Origin: Zygnema cylindricum
Taxonomy: Eukaryota; Streptophyta; Zygnematophyceae; Zygnematales; Zygnemataceae
Direction of reading: 5' to 3'
Assembly (NCBI GenBank): GCA_037447655.1
Contig: JBBHKE010000903.1
Span: forward strand, 1-59,721
DNA: 59,721 nt
The notes beneath the pieces were generated by a model, which was not told the DNA's origin, searched no databases, and worked only from the letters and a program-made list of their open reading frames with translations. The position numbers were made by a program, and so were the translations under genes. How positions within the stretch are numbered: position 1 is the first letter of the stretch; each line of letters opens with the position of its first letter. Below, one piece after another: positions 9,864 to 21,503 of this stretch.

Positions 9864-10859
9864 AGCCATTGAAGAGAATATTGTTGACATAAAATCTGCG
9901 TTAGACATCTTAAAATTTTCCTTACAACTGCAATATGAAGGAGGGATAACGTCTGCTTTGAGTTACTTGGAAGCAGCTCCATGGAAGGAAGCAGAAATTG
10001 GTGAAATTTTCAATACTGTTGGACATCTGAATTTAAACCACAAACTGTCGAAAGTCATCATGGATAAGTTTTCCATGGAATCACATACTGATTTTGGGTG
10101 TTTAGTTTTCTCTAACACTGATGAATGTTATTGCTGGACAAACCACTTTGTATGATAAAACTTTAGCCAAGGACATTACCATGGGAGAGTTCTTTAACTT
10201 TTTGCCATCATCTTTGATAACAAAGATTGTATATGGAAGTGTGATCCGACTTCAAAATAAGGTTAGAGAAGAAGGAATGGAGAAACTTTGGAAAAGAATG
10301 CACGATCTTGTTTTTCTTTTTTAATTGTTGGACATGAGCGTTAAACGGTCTCCCTGCCAGCTCAATCGGCTTCATATCGAGTGGTTTTGTGCATTGGATG
10401 AGTACAGATGGTGTGGCTCATGGGCCAACGATTGCTATTCCCTTAAAGGCCAGTTGATAAGGCAAATGAACAGGTGGCTCTTGGAGGGACGAATTATTCT
10501 TCCTGTGGAAAGACGGAAGACGTGGATAAGGTGCTGGCTCAAAATAGGATTGGGAAGAGATGATGGTGAAAGTTTAAAAACGATGATCAAAACTCTTCCC
10601 TATGAAGATCGGAACGATGTCACGCAACAATTACGGCAATTCAATATGAAGAATGTTTTCGAAGACGTCACGTCATATGATAATTTCCTTAAAGACCTGA
10701 TGGCTCTCCTTGAAGCACCTAAGGCAATTGGTTCTGGGCAATCAGATAAACATTGTCAAATCTCTGATGGTTCACAGAAGACGATAGTGGTACAATGCGT
10801 TTGGTTTTTAGTTTTCACAGTAACTATATGTAGTTTTTTTTATGGATATTTTGGTAATG

Positions 10860-10995
10860 CCGAGGGAGGGAGGGCGAGAGGGAAAGAGGGAGAGAGTGAG
10901 AAGAAGAGGGGGATAGAGGGAGAGAAAAAGGAAAATGGAGAGGGAGATGGAGAGGGAGAAGGAGAGGGAGAGAGAGAGAGGGAGAGGGAGTGGGA
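10860..10995 (+). repeat. GGAGAG purine-rich coding tract, copy 2
   Basis: Equivalent of 5885-6030. It encodes a Glu/Gly/Arg/Lys-rich tail (repeating EGEGERERE-like residues) and differs in length and phase from copy 1. Confidence 0.8.
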
Positions 10996-11537
10996 TACTA
11001 TAGTAGCACTACAGGAAGTGGTAAAGAAGCTTGCCTATCATGGAGGATAAACTTTTTAGTTTGCACTCGAGTCCAACAGTTTTCCGAGAATTCATAGTTT
11101 TTCGGCATTTGCTCTCATTTGATATACGATATTTACCAAAATCAAAATATTTGCAGATCTTTTGTTGTATCAACATTTGACATTGCAGAGAGAACCCTAT
11201 GTTCCCAAAAACAAAAGTTCATTAAACACAGCGTCAAATTTAGGAAAACCGTAGTCATACTGGATAGACTGTCAATGGTATTGTACATTAGAAGTTGTAC
11301 GCTTTTACGACAAGCAGATATAAAAAACAAACTATGCATAATTAATTCACGGTGTACTATGATATTAATTCATTAGAATTTTTTGGTGTACTATATTTGT
11401 GATCTGCAGTTTGGTGATGGATTTTTGTACTACAAGTACAGTCTGGTACTAGAAGGTACATCATTGTCCTTTAAAGTGCAGTCTGGCACTAGAAATTGGT
11501 ATTACAAATTGGTCCCAAATTGGAGGATTTCGCAAAA

Positions 11538-11760
11538 GCTGTTAGTTCTTTAAGAAAATTTTAGCGACAAATATTATTAACTTTCTTCAGAAAATTTTAG
11601 AGACAAATATTATCACGTTCTTTAAGAAAATTTTAGAGACAAATATTATTTACGCTCTTTAGAAAATTTAAGAGACCAATATTATTAACTTTCTTCAGAA
11701 AATTTTAGAGACAAATGTTATTCACGTTCTTTAAGAAAATTATAGAGACAAATACTACTA
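11538..11760. repeat. ~38-bp tandem repeat, six copies
   Basis: The unit reads roughly 'ttctttaagaaaatttta' plus 'gagacaaatattatta'. Six diverged copies lie downstream of gene copy 2. The 3' flank of gene 1 has only one diverged copy, so the array expanded after duplication. Confidence 0.75.
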
Positions 11761-12022
11761 GCGTCAAGGATAGTGTATGGCAATGGAGCCACAATTAGTG
11801 TGGAGGATAAGGTATATACTACACAACCACTGACTCGGTCTGTTTTTTAATTCTTCTTTATTCCTGTATTGTGTAATAGCCCTCTCACTTTTTGCATCTC
11901 TGTTTCCTTCTTTTTCCTTCCACCCCCGTTCGGTTTTTTTCAGTTCCGTTTCTGCCTTTATTTTTTTGTTTTGTTCCCATGTACTCAGATAGTTCACCAT
12001 TGTGCTTTTTCGTTTATTTTTT

Positions 12023-12028
12023 AATAAA
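12023..12028 (+). terminator. Poly(A) signal of copy 2
   Basis: AATAAA in the same 'ttttttaataaagt' context as 6890-6895. A third diverged copy of this flank (the 'cttttctaatgaaatttta' form) is seen around 12290-12390, without a gene before it. Confidence 0.4.
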
Positions 12029-12052
12029 GTTTTACATACGTTTTGCATGATA

Positions 12053-13377
12053 TTGAAAAAACTTTAACTTTTCATGTAAATACTGGAACATTGGCAATTT
12101 AGTAGACAATATACTGTGTACTTTGAACAAAAAACCTTTTAAATTTTTTAGTATTAAGCATAATTAGGTATCTGCATACCTGCAAGTGAAATTTACATCT
12201 GTTGGTAACAAATATGAAAATATATCCAGATTATTTTGTATTTAGACACTATTGGCATATATCAATTACTATATAATGTCTATATATTATTCTTTTCATT
12301 TTTGCCTTTCATTTTTATTTATTTTTGTTATTGTTCCGCATACTCAGATGGTATACCATCATCCTTTTCTAATGAAATTTTACTGTTTTAAGCTTCACTA
12401 TTTTAAGTTTTACTATTTTAAGCTTTACTATTTTAAGTCATACTTAAAAAGATAAATAAAGATAATGATATATAAGACTTACAATCTAACAATATTTTCT
12501 TTTCAACAATGGCTTCAGCCAGCCACTTGATAGAGGTCGACCAATAGGAGAGAAGAAGGCGGGAAACCAAGGGAGAGAGGAGAAGTAAAAAAAAGGGAGT
12601 AAGAAGGATAAGAAGGGAGGGAGAAGGGGGGGTGGGATTTGGGAGCTTTTGATACAAAATGATTACCTCTTGTTAGATACACATGGGATCTTATATAGCA
12701 CTAAAGACAAAAATTAGTACGGAATTAGAAGAGAATTTTGCTAGGGAACAGTTTCCAGATTAGTTTGGTGAAGGAAGGAAACCAAATATTCTTAAAAGCA
12801 TCCCTCCCTCCCTCCCTCCCTCCCTCTTCAACATGGAGAATATTTAACCGCTTCTTATTGCAAATAGTTATTATTTACACATCTGGGCGATTGGTTTGAA
12901 AGATTAACCAATCAAAGCTCATAGCCATTTCTTTCTGTTCCCCAAGTGATAAATCGACCATTAAACGACTGTCACTTTTTTATCCTCGGTCGGCCAATTT
13001 CTGACCGTAATTTCTGACGGTACCAAAAGTACACGGTTCAAAAATGACGTCCAATTTTTTTTCTCACACATAAGATGTTAACATGGCAAACATTTGGAAG
13101 ATTTCCCTCAAAACAAAAAAGTCGAAAACCTAAAGACTTAAACTAAATATCCTGCAACTCCTTACAAGCATGGATCTTATCCGAGATAATAACGGAGTTA
13201 CAAAAAAAACAAAAACTAAATAAATAAATAAAAAATAGCAGCTCTGGTGCTCCAGTGCCGATGAAGGGAAAAATCCTGATGCTTGAGCTTCGATATTTGG
13301 AAAGGACGTGGGAATCAAGATCTGGTCGATTCGATTTGATCTTGACTTCCCTAGGAGATCTGGAAAAAGTTAAACAC
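12053..13377. other. Intergenic; third partial flank copy and CCCT repeat
   Basis: No gene. 12240-12400 resembles the 3' flanks of the two BTB-like copies ('tactcagatggtataccatcat'), so part of the duplicated block exists a third time. A (CCCT)6-7 run lies at about 12802-12828 and a purine-rich patch at 12540-12640. 12950-13020 repeats 7540-7640. Confidence 0.45.
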
Positions 13378-14587
<1,210 letters not shown>

Positions 14588-14765
14588 ATGTAAGATAAAA
14601 GAAACTAAGATAAAATGAACTAAGATAAAATGAACTGAGATAAAATAAAAGAAGATCAAACAGAATAAGGTAAAATATTATAAGATAAAACAAAATAAGA
14701 TAAAAGAAAGTAAAATAAGATAAACTAAGAGTAAAATAAACTATGATAAAATAAAATAAAATTTA
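14588..14765. repeat. AAGATAAAAT-type tandem repeat
   Basis: About 14-16 imperfect copies of 'taagataaaatgaac'-like 10-15-bp units. AT-rich, no coding sense. Confidence 0.8.
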
Positions 14766-15641
14766 AATAATTTCCTTTTGCGATTGCAAGCGACGGCGTC
14801 CTTCACTTCTTTCCGAGAGAGTGTACGGATGCCTTTAAAAACATCTTCCAGGAGGCTTGTCGGTGGGGCGGTTATGGGAAAAGTATATTTTGAAAGTTAC
14901 GCTAAGTCAAAGATAAATGATTTCTTAATTTCTTTTCAGAACATGTGATGTATATGATGCGAAACGTTTATTGTTACTCAGGAAAAGTTTTCTACAATTT
15001 AAATCAAAATCATTAACTTGACACGATCTCATTTGTTTCGAAATCGGACTTGGATATACATTTTTGTACGGCAACTGCATTGTTTTTTTGTCTTTACCCA
15101 CCGAACCGTCCAAAGACAAACCAAAAAGATAAAAACTAAAAAGCCAAAACAAAAAAAAGAAAAATGAAAATAGAAAAAAACAAAAAGACAAAAACAAAAA
15201 AGACAAGTAAAAAAAGAACTCAAAGCTGCATTGAGAAACCCAGGTTGAAACCAAAAAAGAAAAAAACTGGGAAAAAATAACTCTTATCTATTTAAAAACA
15301 CAAGGACAAACATTAAAGAAAAGCTTTCCATAGATCCTTCACACAAAAAAAGGAAAATCATACGGGCTGTAAAATTTTTACAGACCACTGGCAGTTGGGC
15401 TGGAGGTTGAGGGGGGAGGCGGAGAGGGAAGGGAGGTGAGCAGGGAGGGGAAGTATGACCTTCTCCTTGGCTATTGAGGCAGTTTGGGTAATTTTCGCGG
15501 CAATTTCCTCCGTAGATTGAATATATGATTTTCTTCTTCATTTCCGTACATGGCAGCCACCTCATCCATTTTTCTCATCCAATCACCTTACAGCATTCTT
15601 CTCCAATACTATTCGCGTTCTTATATGGTCGTTTTATCTCT
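14766..15641. other. Intergenic, A-rich
   Basis: No gene is recognised. 15120-15270 is an A-rich stretch with (AAAAG/AAAAC)n character, followed at 15400-15460 by a G-rich purine patch. Minus-strand frames of 64-109 codons are Phe-rich translations of the A-rich strand. Confidence 0.4.
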
Positions 15642-15987
15642 TAGATAGATATGGTATTTTAATATGGTATTTTCATATGGTATTTTAATATGGTATTTTA
15701 ATATGGTATTTTAATATGGTATTTTAATGTGGTATTTGAATATGGTATTTTAATATGGTATTTCAATATGATATTTTAATATGGTATTTAAATATGGTAT
15801 TTTAATATGGTATTTTAATATGGTATTTTAATGTGGTATTTGAATATGGTATTTTAATATGGTATTTCAATTGATATTTTAATATGGTATTTAAATATGG
15901 TATTTTAATATGGTATTTTAATATGGTATTTTAATGTGGTATTTGAATATGGTGTTTTAATATGGTATTTCAATATGATATTTTAAT
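15642..15987. repeat. 13-bp tandem repeat (tatggtattttaa)
   Basis: About 26 copies of tatggtattttaa, with a few substitutions (tatggtatttgaa, tatgatatttt). A longer-range pattern is visible: a five-to-six-unit block ending in 'aatgtggtatttgaatatgg' recurs three times (about 15725, 15830, 15930), so blocks were duplicated as units. Confidence 0.9.
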
Positions 15988-16115
15988 TAGTGTTGGGTAT
16001 CGGGTAAATTCGTATCGCGATAATTTCGATATTCAATATATCGAATATCTATCGAGCAGATTCCTCGATATATCGTACCGGGACCAACATAAACCATCGC
16101 GATATATATCGCAAA
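15988..16115. mobile_element. hAT-like MITE, left end only
   Basis: TAGTGTTGGGTATCGGGTAA and the next ~110 bp match the left end of the element at 17910-18749, including the 'cgatatatcgaatat' palindromes. The right part is absent. It abuts the 13-bp repeat without a gap. Confidence 0.7.
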
Positions 16116-16933
16116 AACTGGGTGTTCGTACAGTCAAATCTGGAGTGGAGGGAGACAAAGGGAGAAAAAGGGTTACCAATATAGTTTTTTAGTTTTAGTT
16201 TCGGTGCAAAGAAAAGGTCATGTAGCATGACGTCATGAAATGTAGAATGACGTCATCAACTTTCTGGTTTATGTCAGTGGGAGAAATAGAGACAGAGGGA
16301 GACTGGTGTGCGGGTTGAGAGAAGGGAGGAGAGGACAGGGCAAGGAGACGGGAGGAGGACGGGGAGAGAAATGACGGCGGATCGTGACAGGAGATTAGAG
16401 AGGATCAGAGGATGGACTTATGACATCATCCGTACATCTAGGTGGATTAGTACGGCAAAAAAGGTACAAATACAACTCTGCATTGTACGTTTCTGTACTA
16501 TTCCGGCCACAGGTCAAAGCTTAAGCTTTAAAGCTAAAAGTTAAAAGTTCCTTTGTCTAAATTTTTACTGTTACTTTGTCGGTGATTCTACATGTGCCGA
16601 ATGGCAGTTTCTGGATGTCATTGTACTTTTGACCGGCCTAATTTCCGTACTATTTTGTCATCGTAATTTTGGCCAGCCTGCTCTCCTTAAACTCATCTGT
16701 CATTGTACTTTTGGCCGGCCGACTCTCCGTACTAGTCTGTCATTGTACTTCTGTCCTCCGTACTCCTCTGATCGTGTCGGTGTGCCAACTGTTCCGGCAG
16801 GAAAGGTTCAAATGTCGTGACTTTCCTGCTGAATTGTCAGCTAACTTGGATTCACACGTGTCGAATGCTAAAGTTATAGATGTGTGGCCAGCCAGAGTCA
16901 CAGGTTGAAGACGTGTGTACTCACAGTACAGTA
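16116..16933. other. Intergenic; ~52-bp tandem repeat
   Basis: No gene is recognised. GA-rich sequence lies at 16140-16400. From about 16610 to 16770 a ~50-bp unit ('tgtcattgtacttttggccgg...ctccgtact') is repeated three to four times, each copy carrying a GTAC and a GGCCGG. Open frames here are short and without domains. Confidence 0.4.
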
Positions 16934-17147
16934 CACCGCCAGTCGTTATTAGCGTGTAAGTTTTTTTAGCGTATACGAATAATTAGCGTGGTTTACGCTA
17001 ATTGGGAATTTGAAAATTTTCGAAGAAATCGTCTATTCTAATTAGGAATTAGGGTTATATTTAAATAGTGTGGATAATTCTATTTGAGAATAAAAAAAAA
17101 AAGTGGGACGGAATTAGCGTACACAACGCTAATAACGATTGGCGGTG
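16934..17147. mobile_element. Tc1/mariner-like MITE, 214 bp
   Basis: Terminal inverted repeats CACCGCCAGTCGTTATTAGCG and CGCTAATAACGATTGGCGGTG, flanked by TA on both sides. It is a short internally deleted relative of the ~530-bp element at 25603-26134, sharing both ends and the 'taattgggaatttgaaaattt' and poly-A 'gtgggacggaattagcg' segments. Confidence 0.85.
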
Positions 17148-17909
17148 TACTTTACTGATCGTGTATTTTGTCGGTGGCCTAGGGTACGGTCGTTTGTTTT
17201 TTAGGTGTAAAAAATTATCTAGTGTGGAAAAAATATAGTGTGACAAACGTTATTTTGGGTTCAATGACCCAACGCCAACAAAGCATTAACACTGGTTAAC
17301 ATATATACCGTCTAAACATTCCCATGTTCTAGCCGCTATAGTCCGTGTTCACATAGTCGACGTTTGAACACGAACATTTTATAGAAAATAGCCATAACAT
17401 CAAACCTAGAAAAGTAGAAATGGACTCATAACTACACCGCCTATTGTTATTAGCGTTAAGGATATAAAAGCTTTAATGTATAATTGAAATTAATAATACT
17501 TGTTTAGTGCAAAGGAACTTGGCAGATTGTTGTCCACGTCCTTGAATAGTGTTGTTAATACTATTTTGTGCTATTAAATCGAATAGGTAATAACTATGGG
17601 TGATGTAGCTTCGTTTAGTTTTTTCTTTATGAATTATGCTTTTCATTTTTCCCCCTTCCTTATTACGACACCATAAGTAATCATGGTAGAAACAAAACCT
17701 TCGCAATTTTTTCTCGGTACATGATATTGCATTAACATAAAATTGTGTGTGGTAATCTATTTTATACAACGATGAAGACCTTTCCATCTACTTTTGAAGA
17801 ATGTCAAATGCCTTTTTGTTCACTATCCACGTTTTTTTGACTTCGTACAAAATGAGAGTACTAAAACAAGCCTTCAAGTTTTTTTTCCTCACTACATTTT
17901 CTCTATTAG
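17148..17909. other. Intergenic; partial MITE end
   Basis: No gene is recognised. A diverged left end of the same mariner-like family starts near 17434 (CACCGCCTATTGTTATTAGCG) without a matching right end. Confidence 0.4.
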
Positions 17910-18749
17910 TAGTGTTGGGTATCGGGTAAATTCATATCGCGATGAGTTCGATATTCGATATATCGAATATCGATCGAGCAGAATCCTCAATATATCGTAC
18001 CGAGACCAACATAAACTATCGCGATATATATCGCGATGTATATTATTTTTTAAATTTAATATTTTATATTTTAATATAATATGTTATTTTAGCGAAAAAA
18101 ACAAATTGTCTGATACGCCACGTACGATGTGATTTTTCGTTCTGTGACTTAAAGGTAGACGCCGCAAGATGTAACCGACAAAAAAGTACAAAATTTGTAA
18201 TTCATATAACTACTTATTTGGGGTATGGTTACATGAGGAGGTCTTTATAATAGTACGGACAACAAAAAATTATATATTACAGAGGCCTCGGTTAACATCG
18301 CGTATCTCATGTAAACAAGTTTTTACATACGTGTTCGATTTAAGTGGTTCCTTGTAAGCTGACGATCAAATCTCTAAAATCGTCAAAAATTTGAAAACCG
18401 ACCATTTTCGTATGGAAATCCGTACTTGCGTATTACGTACGTGCACTTCACAAGTGTACCGCGTCAATGTACCTCAGAGATCTCCTTCAATGTGCTGACT
18501 TTCAGGAAAAAACCGTATTTCTTTTCGGCAAAGATTTTACGGTCACCTTGTCCGAAGGCACGTGACTTTGGAGACCTGTGAATTTTTTTTATTTTTTTTT
18601 AAATGCCTCGATATATTGACGATACGATATATCGGCAATATATCGCGATATTTTGGTTTTCGATATATCGAAGCGATATATCGATTATCGGGTACCTGAA
18701 ATTCGATATATATCGAATATAGGCAAAAGGTCCTCGATACCCAACACTA
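17910..18749. mobile_element. hAT-like MITE, 840 bp
   Basis: Ends TAGTGTTGGGTATCG and CGATACCCAACACTA are perfect inverted repeats. Flanks tctattag (17902-17909) and tctattaa (18750-18757) match at 7 of 8 bases. Both subterminal regions are dense in nested palindromes (cgatatatcg, tatcgcgatata). The middle has no transposase and no domain-bearing frame. Its ends resemble those of 3182-3954, but the interiors differ. Confidence 0.85.
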
Positions 18750-18757
18750 TCTATTAA

Positions 18758-20171
18758 CATATTTTTGGTACCAACCTGTGGTTTAAGAAGATTCCAATTA
18801 TTTTAAAGGCCTGTTTCTTCTTTTGTAAAAAAAAACGGTCACATCCTGCCGATTATCCTTGATTTCTTAACTTCGTAAGATAAGAAAAACGCACAAATAC
18901 GATTCGAGCAGTATACGGTGCTGTACTGTGACACACGTTACGCAATTGCCAAAGATACGATTGGCGGCCGCTGGATGGACAAAAATATATTGCGCTCCCT
19001 GCAGAGGAAATAGAAAAAACTGTAAAAACCTGAAAATATCGTTTTCAACAACAAATTTAGACTTTTTGCACCTGTTTTGTCCGTATCTTTTGTACCAAAA
19101 AGAGATCGAGCCACGATGTTTTCTGTTTTTTTTCACACGTTTTCTGTTGTTTGATCAGGTCTGTCGTATTGGGTGTCAGCGCAAATTTACAGAGGTACTG
19201 TTCCATAGTTTTCCTAGATATTATGACACGTGTCATATGCTCCAAATATATTTTGTACATAAATCGACGTGGCGTGATAAACAGTGACAGATCATCACAA
19301 TAATGGACACGTTGTATGACGTCGTCATTATAAAACAAAATAAAGTTTATATGACGTCACTTTTTTAAATGGAATTTTTTGTCCATATCCAGGCTACTTT
19401 TTCTTGGTTTTGTCCTTTTGAGGTGATCATGTATCCCCAACAGACTGCACTGACGCACGCGTGAAATATTTTCCAAGCTGAAAATCAGTACTTTTTTCGT
19501 ACTTTTCCTGCCCCAGATATTATGAAAACAAAAAAAAAAAACGACACGCGTACCCTTTTTTGCCGAAAGCTGATGACTCGACGAATCGACGCCAACATAT
19601 TTTTCTCTGTTTTAATCTTCTGGTTTCGACACAGGGATCCACCCAGGTGATTTTGTGGTACGTTCAGGTGTTTTCTCTGTTGCCTACATTCCGAATGCCC
19701 TTTTTGGTTCCCGTCGGATCTCAAACCAGATGCTCGTCAACAGTTTAGCTTTTTGTCTTTTTCGAATTTTGATTCGGAGAAGTTGCATGGTCTCCAGAAA
19801 AACGCGGGATTCTGGAAACAGACTTTTAAAAAAAAACTTCTCAAAGGGAGTCGAAAAGCCCACCAAAATTCATATGAGAATACAATATAGCTTTTGTTTC
19901 ATAAAAGCAAAATTTATTTTTTGCGTGAGCAAATTTTTTAGTACATTTTTGACGTACGTGAGAGAATAGGGAAGACTTTGCAGAAGGGAGAGGAAGAGAT
20001 AATAAGGGAGAGACAGGGAGGAAAACTTGAGGCGTAAAGAGGAAGATTTTTCTTTTTTATAGAAGGAGAGGGAAAGAGAAAGAGAGACAAAGAGAAGACA
20101 AAAGGGGAAAGTAAGGCGGCTTAATTTTCAGATTTCCAGTTAACTTCAAATCCATAAACTTATTTCTGAAA
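18758..20171. other. Intergenic and leader of the root-cap-domain gene
   Basis: No recognised gene in 18758-19950; frames of 60-119 codons there lack domains. 19975-20115 is a GA-rich stretch (gggagaggaagag, gagaaagagagacaaag) directly before the gene, probably part of its 5' leader or core promoter. No convincing TATA box was placed. Confidence 0.4.
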
Positions 20172-21503
20172 ATGGCTAATTTTCTATATTTAATGCATAG
20201 AACTGTTCAGTTGAACTGTATTTTTCAAATTCTAGTTTTTACTTTTTTCCTTAACCAAGTTTTTGCCATCGGTTTAAGTGCTCCCCTTGCAAGAATGTAC
20301 GGAGATCCTCATTTTGAAGGATTTGATGGAATCCATTTTGATTTTACCGGATCTCCAGGATCTTCATATTGTCTTTTAGCGGATCCAGGAATCCATGTTA
20401 ACATGGAAATGATTGGTTTTGAAGTTAACCGTAACGGAAATGGTAACGGAGAAGATAACGGAAACGAGAAAAGAATGCGCACATGGGTCAAGGCTTTGGG
20501 ATTTTTAAGTGGAGGACATAGAATAGAAATGAGGGCTAGAAAAGGTTTAAACCTATTCAAAAAAAGTGGATTTACTGAATCTATTTTAGTTGACGGAGTA
20601 AAAGTTGATTTGTCTCGTGGGAAGACGACTCGAACAGAAGACTCAGAAATTAGTCTTCAATTTTTGTCCGATTTAGGGAAAGATGGAGAAGTAGAAGCGG
20701 ACAGATATGAGCTAAGTACTAGAGGAGGTTTTCAAATTTCGATAGTTATTCGACCAGAGAACGCCGAAATTCGAGAAATTGTGGGTGATGACGTGGCACA
20801 TTTTGCTGTGGAAGTTGTCGACGCAACTCCTTTAACGGAGCCACATGGAGTTTTGGGACAGTCTTTTAGAGCGGAACAGAAGCTGAAAGTTTTTCAGTTT
20901 AAAACTGTTTGGTCGTCGGAGACAAACTTTTGGCAAGTTGAGGGTCCGAATGGGGAGGGATATTTGGAAGGAAAAGTAGAAGATTATTTGTCGTCTTCTT
21001 TATTAAAAGCCGATTGCAAATTTTCCAAGTATAGAAGTAGTTTAGTGAGTGAAGTGGGAATAGTAGAGTTTGGTAGTGAGGATAGTGATAGTAGGAATAC
21101 CGCAGAAGAAGACAAATTTATTTCTACAGTTTATGCTGAAATTTTGGCAAAGGAAACAAAAACATCAGAAACAAAACAAATGGATGATTTTGAGAAATTT
21201 TCTTTGGATATGGAAAAGCTTGAAGGGGACATTAGAGAGGCTGAAAAAAGTATTTCTGGACATGGGGAAAAAACAGAAACCGTCTCGGAAAGAATCAAAG
21301 TTTTTAGTCAAAAAGAAGGTGAGAGTAAAGGTAAACTAGAATTTGATTCTGGGTGGATGATAAAAAGGTCATCGGAAAGTGATGAGAAAAATGGTTTGAA
21401 AATTATAAGAGAAGACACTGAAACTCTGGGCGATTCATTTTTTGAACAAACTGCGGTTCGCGTGGTTAAAGCCCGACCTCGGAAAATTCTTCCAGTTGTG
21501 TGA
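20172..21503 (+). CDS. Secreted root-cap / LEA-related domain protein
   Basis: 443 residues, one intact exon. Residues 1-32 form a secretory signal with hydrophobic core IFQILVFTFFLNQVFA. The domain opens with MYGDPHFEGFDGIHFDF (residues 42-58) and a conserved CLLADPGIHVNMEMIG segment (67-82). This is the von Willebrand type-D-like start seen in plant root-cap (PF06830-type) proteins. The domain's closing motifs are present: HGVLGQSFR (about 223-231) and SSSLLKADCKFSKYR (about 275-290). The family is plant-specific, extracellular and of unknown biochemical function. From about 290 on, a Glu/Lys/Ser-rich, low-complexity tail of 150 residues, probably disordered, extends beyond the usual end of the family. 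A hydrophilic Asn/Gly insert (NRNGNGNGEDNGNEK) sits at about 85-100 between two conserved blocks. The start is the first Met before the signal. No internal breaks suggest that the gene is functional. Confidence 0.8.
   Translation: MANFLYLMHRTVQLNCIFQILVFTFFLNQVFAIGLSAPLARMYGDPHFEGFDGIHFDFTGSPGSSYCLLADPGIHVNMEMIGFEVNRNGNGNGEDNGNEKRMRTWVKALGFLSGGHRIEMRARKGLNLFKKSGFTESILVDGVKVDLSRGKTTRTEDSEISLQFLSDLGKDGEVEADRYELSTRGGFQISIVIRPENAEIREIVGDDVAHFAVEVVDATPLTEPHGVLGQSFRAEQKLKVFQFKTVWSSETNFWQVEGPNGEGYLEGKVEDYLSSSLLKADCKFSKYRSSLVSEVGIVEFGSEDSDSRNTAEEDKFISTVYAEILAKETKTSETKQMDDFEKFSLDMEKLEGDIREAEKSISGHGEKTETVSERIKVFSQKEGESKGKLEFDSGWMIKRSSESDEKNGLKIIREDTETLGDSFFEQTAVRVVKARPRKILPVV

Larger units (their letters stand above)
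8919..11050 (+). pseudogene. BTB-BACK-like membrane protein, copy 2 (disrupted)
   Basis: Starts MAKMSSFLLIFLIFFCQTSF (signal-like), followed by the segment lost from copy 1. That segment (FLTVTLVAADNSVICSSTLT...KSKYLATMLKKKW) fits the first half of a BTB/POZ fold: a strand, a 'cSsk' turn and a 'S.yla.ml' helix. Coding is then broken by a 600-bp insertion (9265-9863) and resumes at IEENIVDIKSALDILKFSL and ALSYLEAAPWKEAE, the BACK-like part with the canonical Trp. A frameshift falls around 10105-10130. A GAA-to-TAA change makes a stop at 10322-10324. The last 241 codons (10325-11050) are open and include the membrane segment (about VVQCVWFLVFTVTICSFFYG), the charged tail and the conserved LAYHGG end. 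Intron removal would not rescue it. It is more informative than copy 1 about the ancestral architecture: signal, BTB, BACK, membrane span, acidic/basic tail. Confidence 0.65.

Noticed and set aside
9264-9865. Intron explanation for the copy-2 insertion (GT at 9264, AG at 9864-9865)
   Set aside because: Splicing there creates a stop and does not restore the copy-1 reading. The exact 8-bp duplication fits insertion better.
18867-19338. Frames of 89-119 codons on both strands
   Set aside because: No recognisable domain, no duplication or conservation evidence within the window, overlapping on opposite strands.
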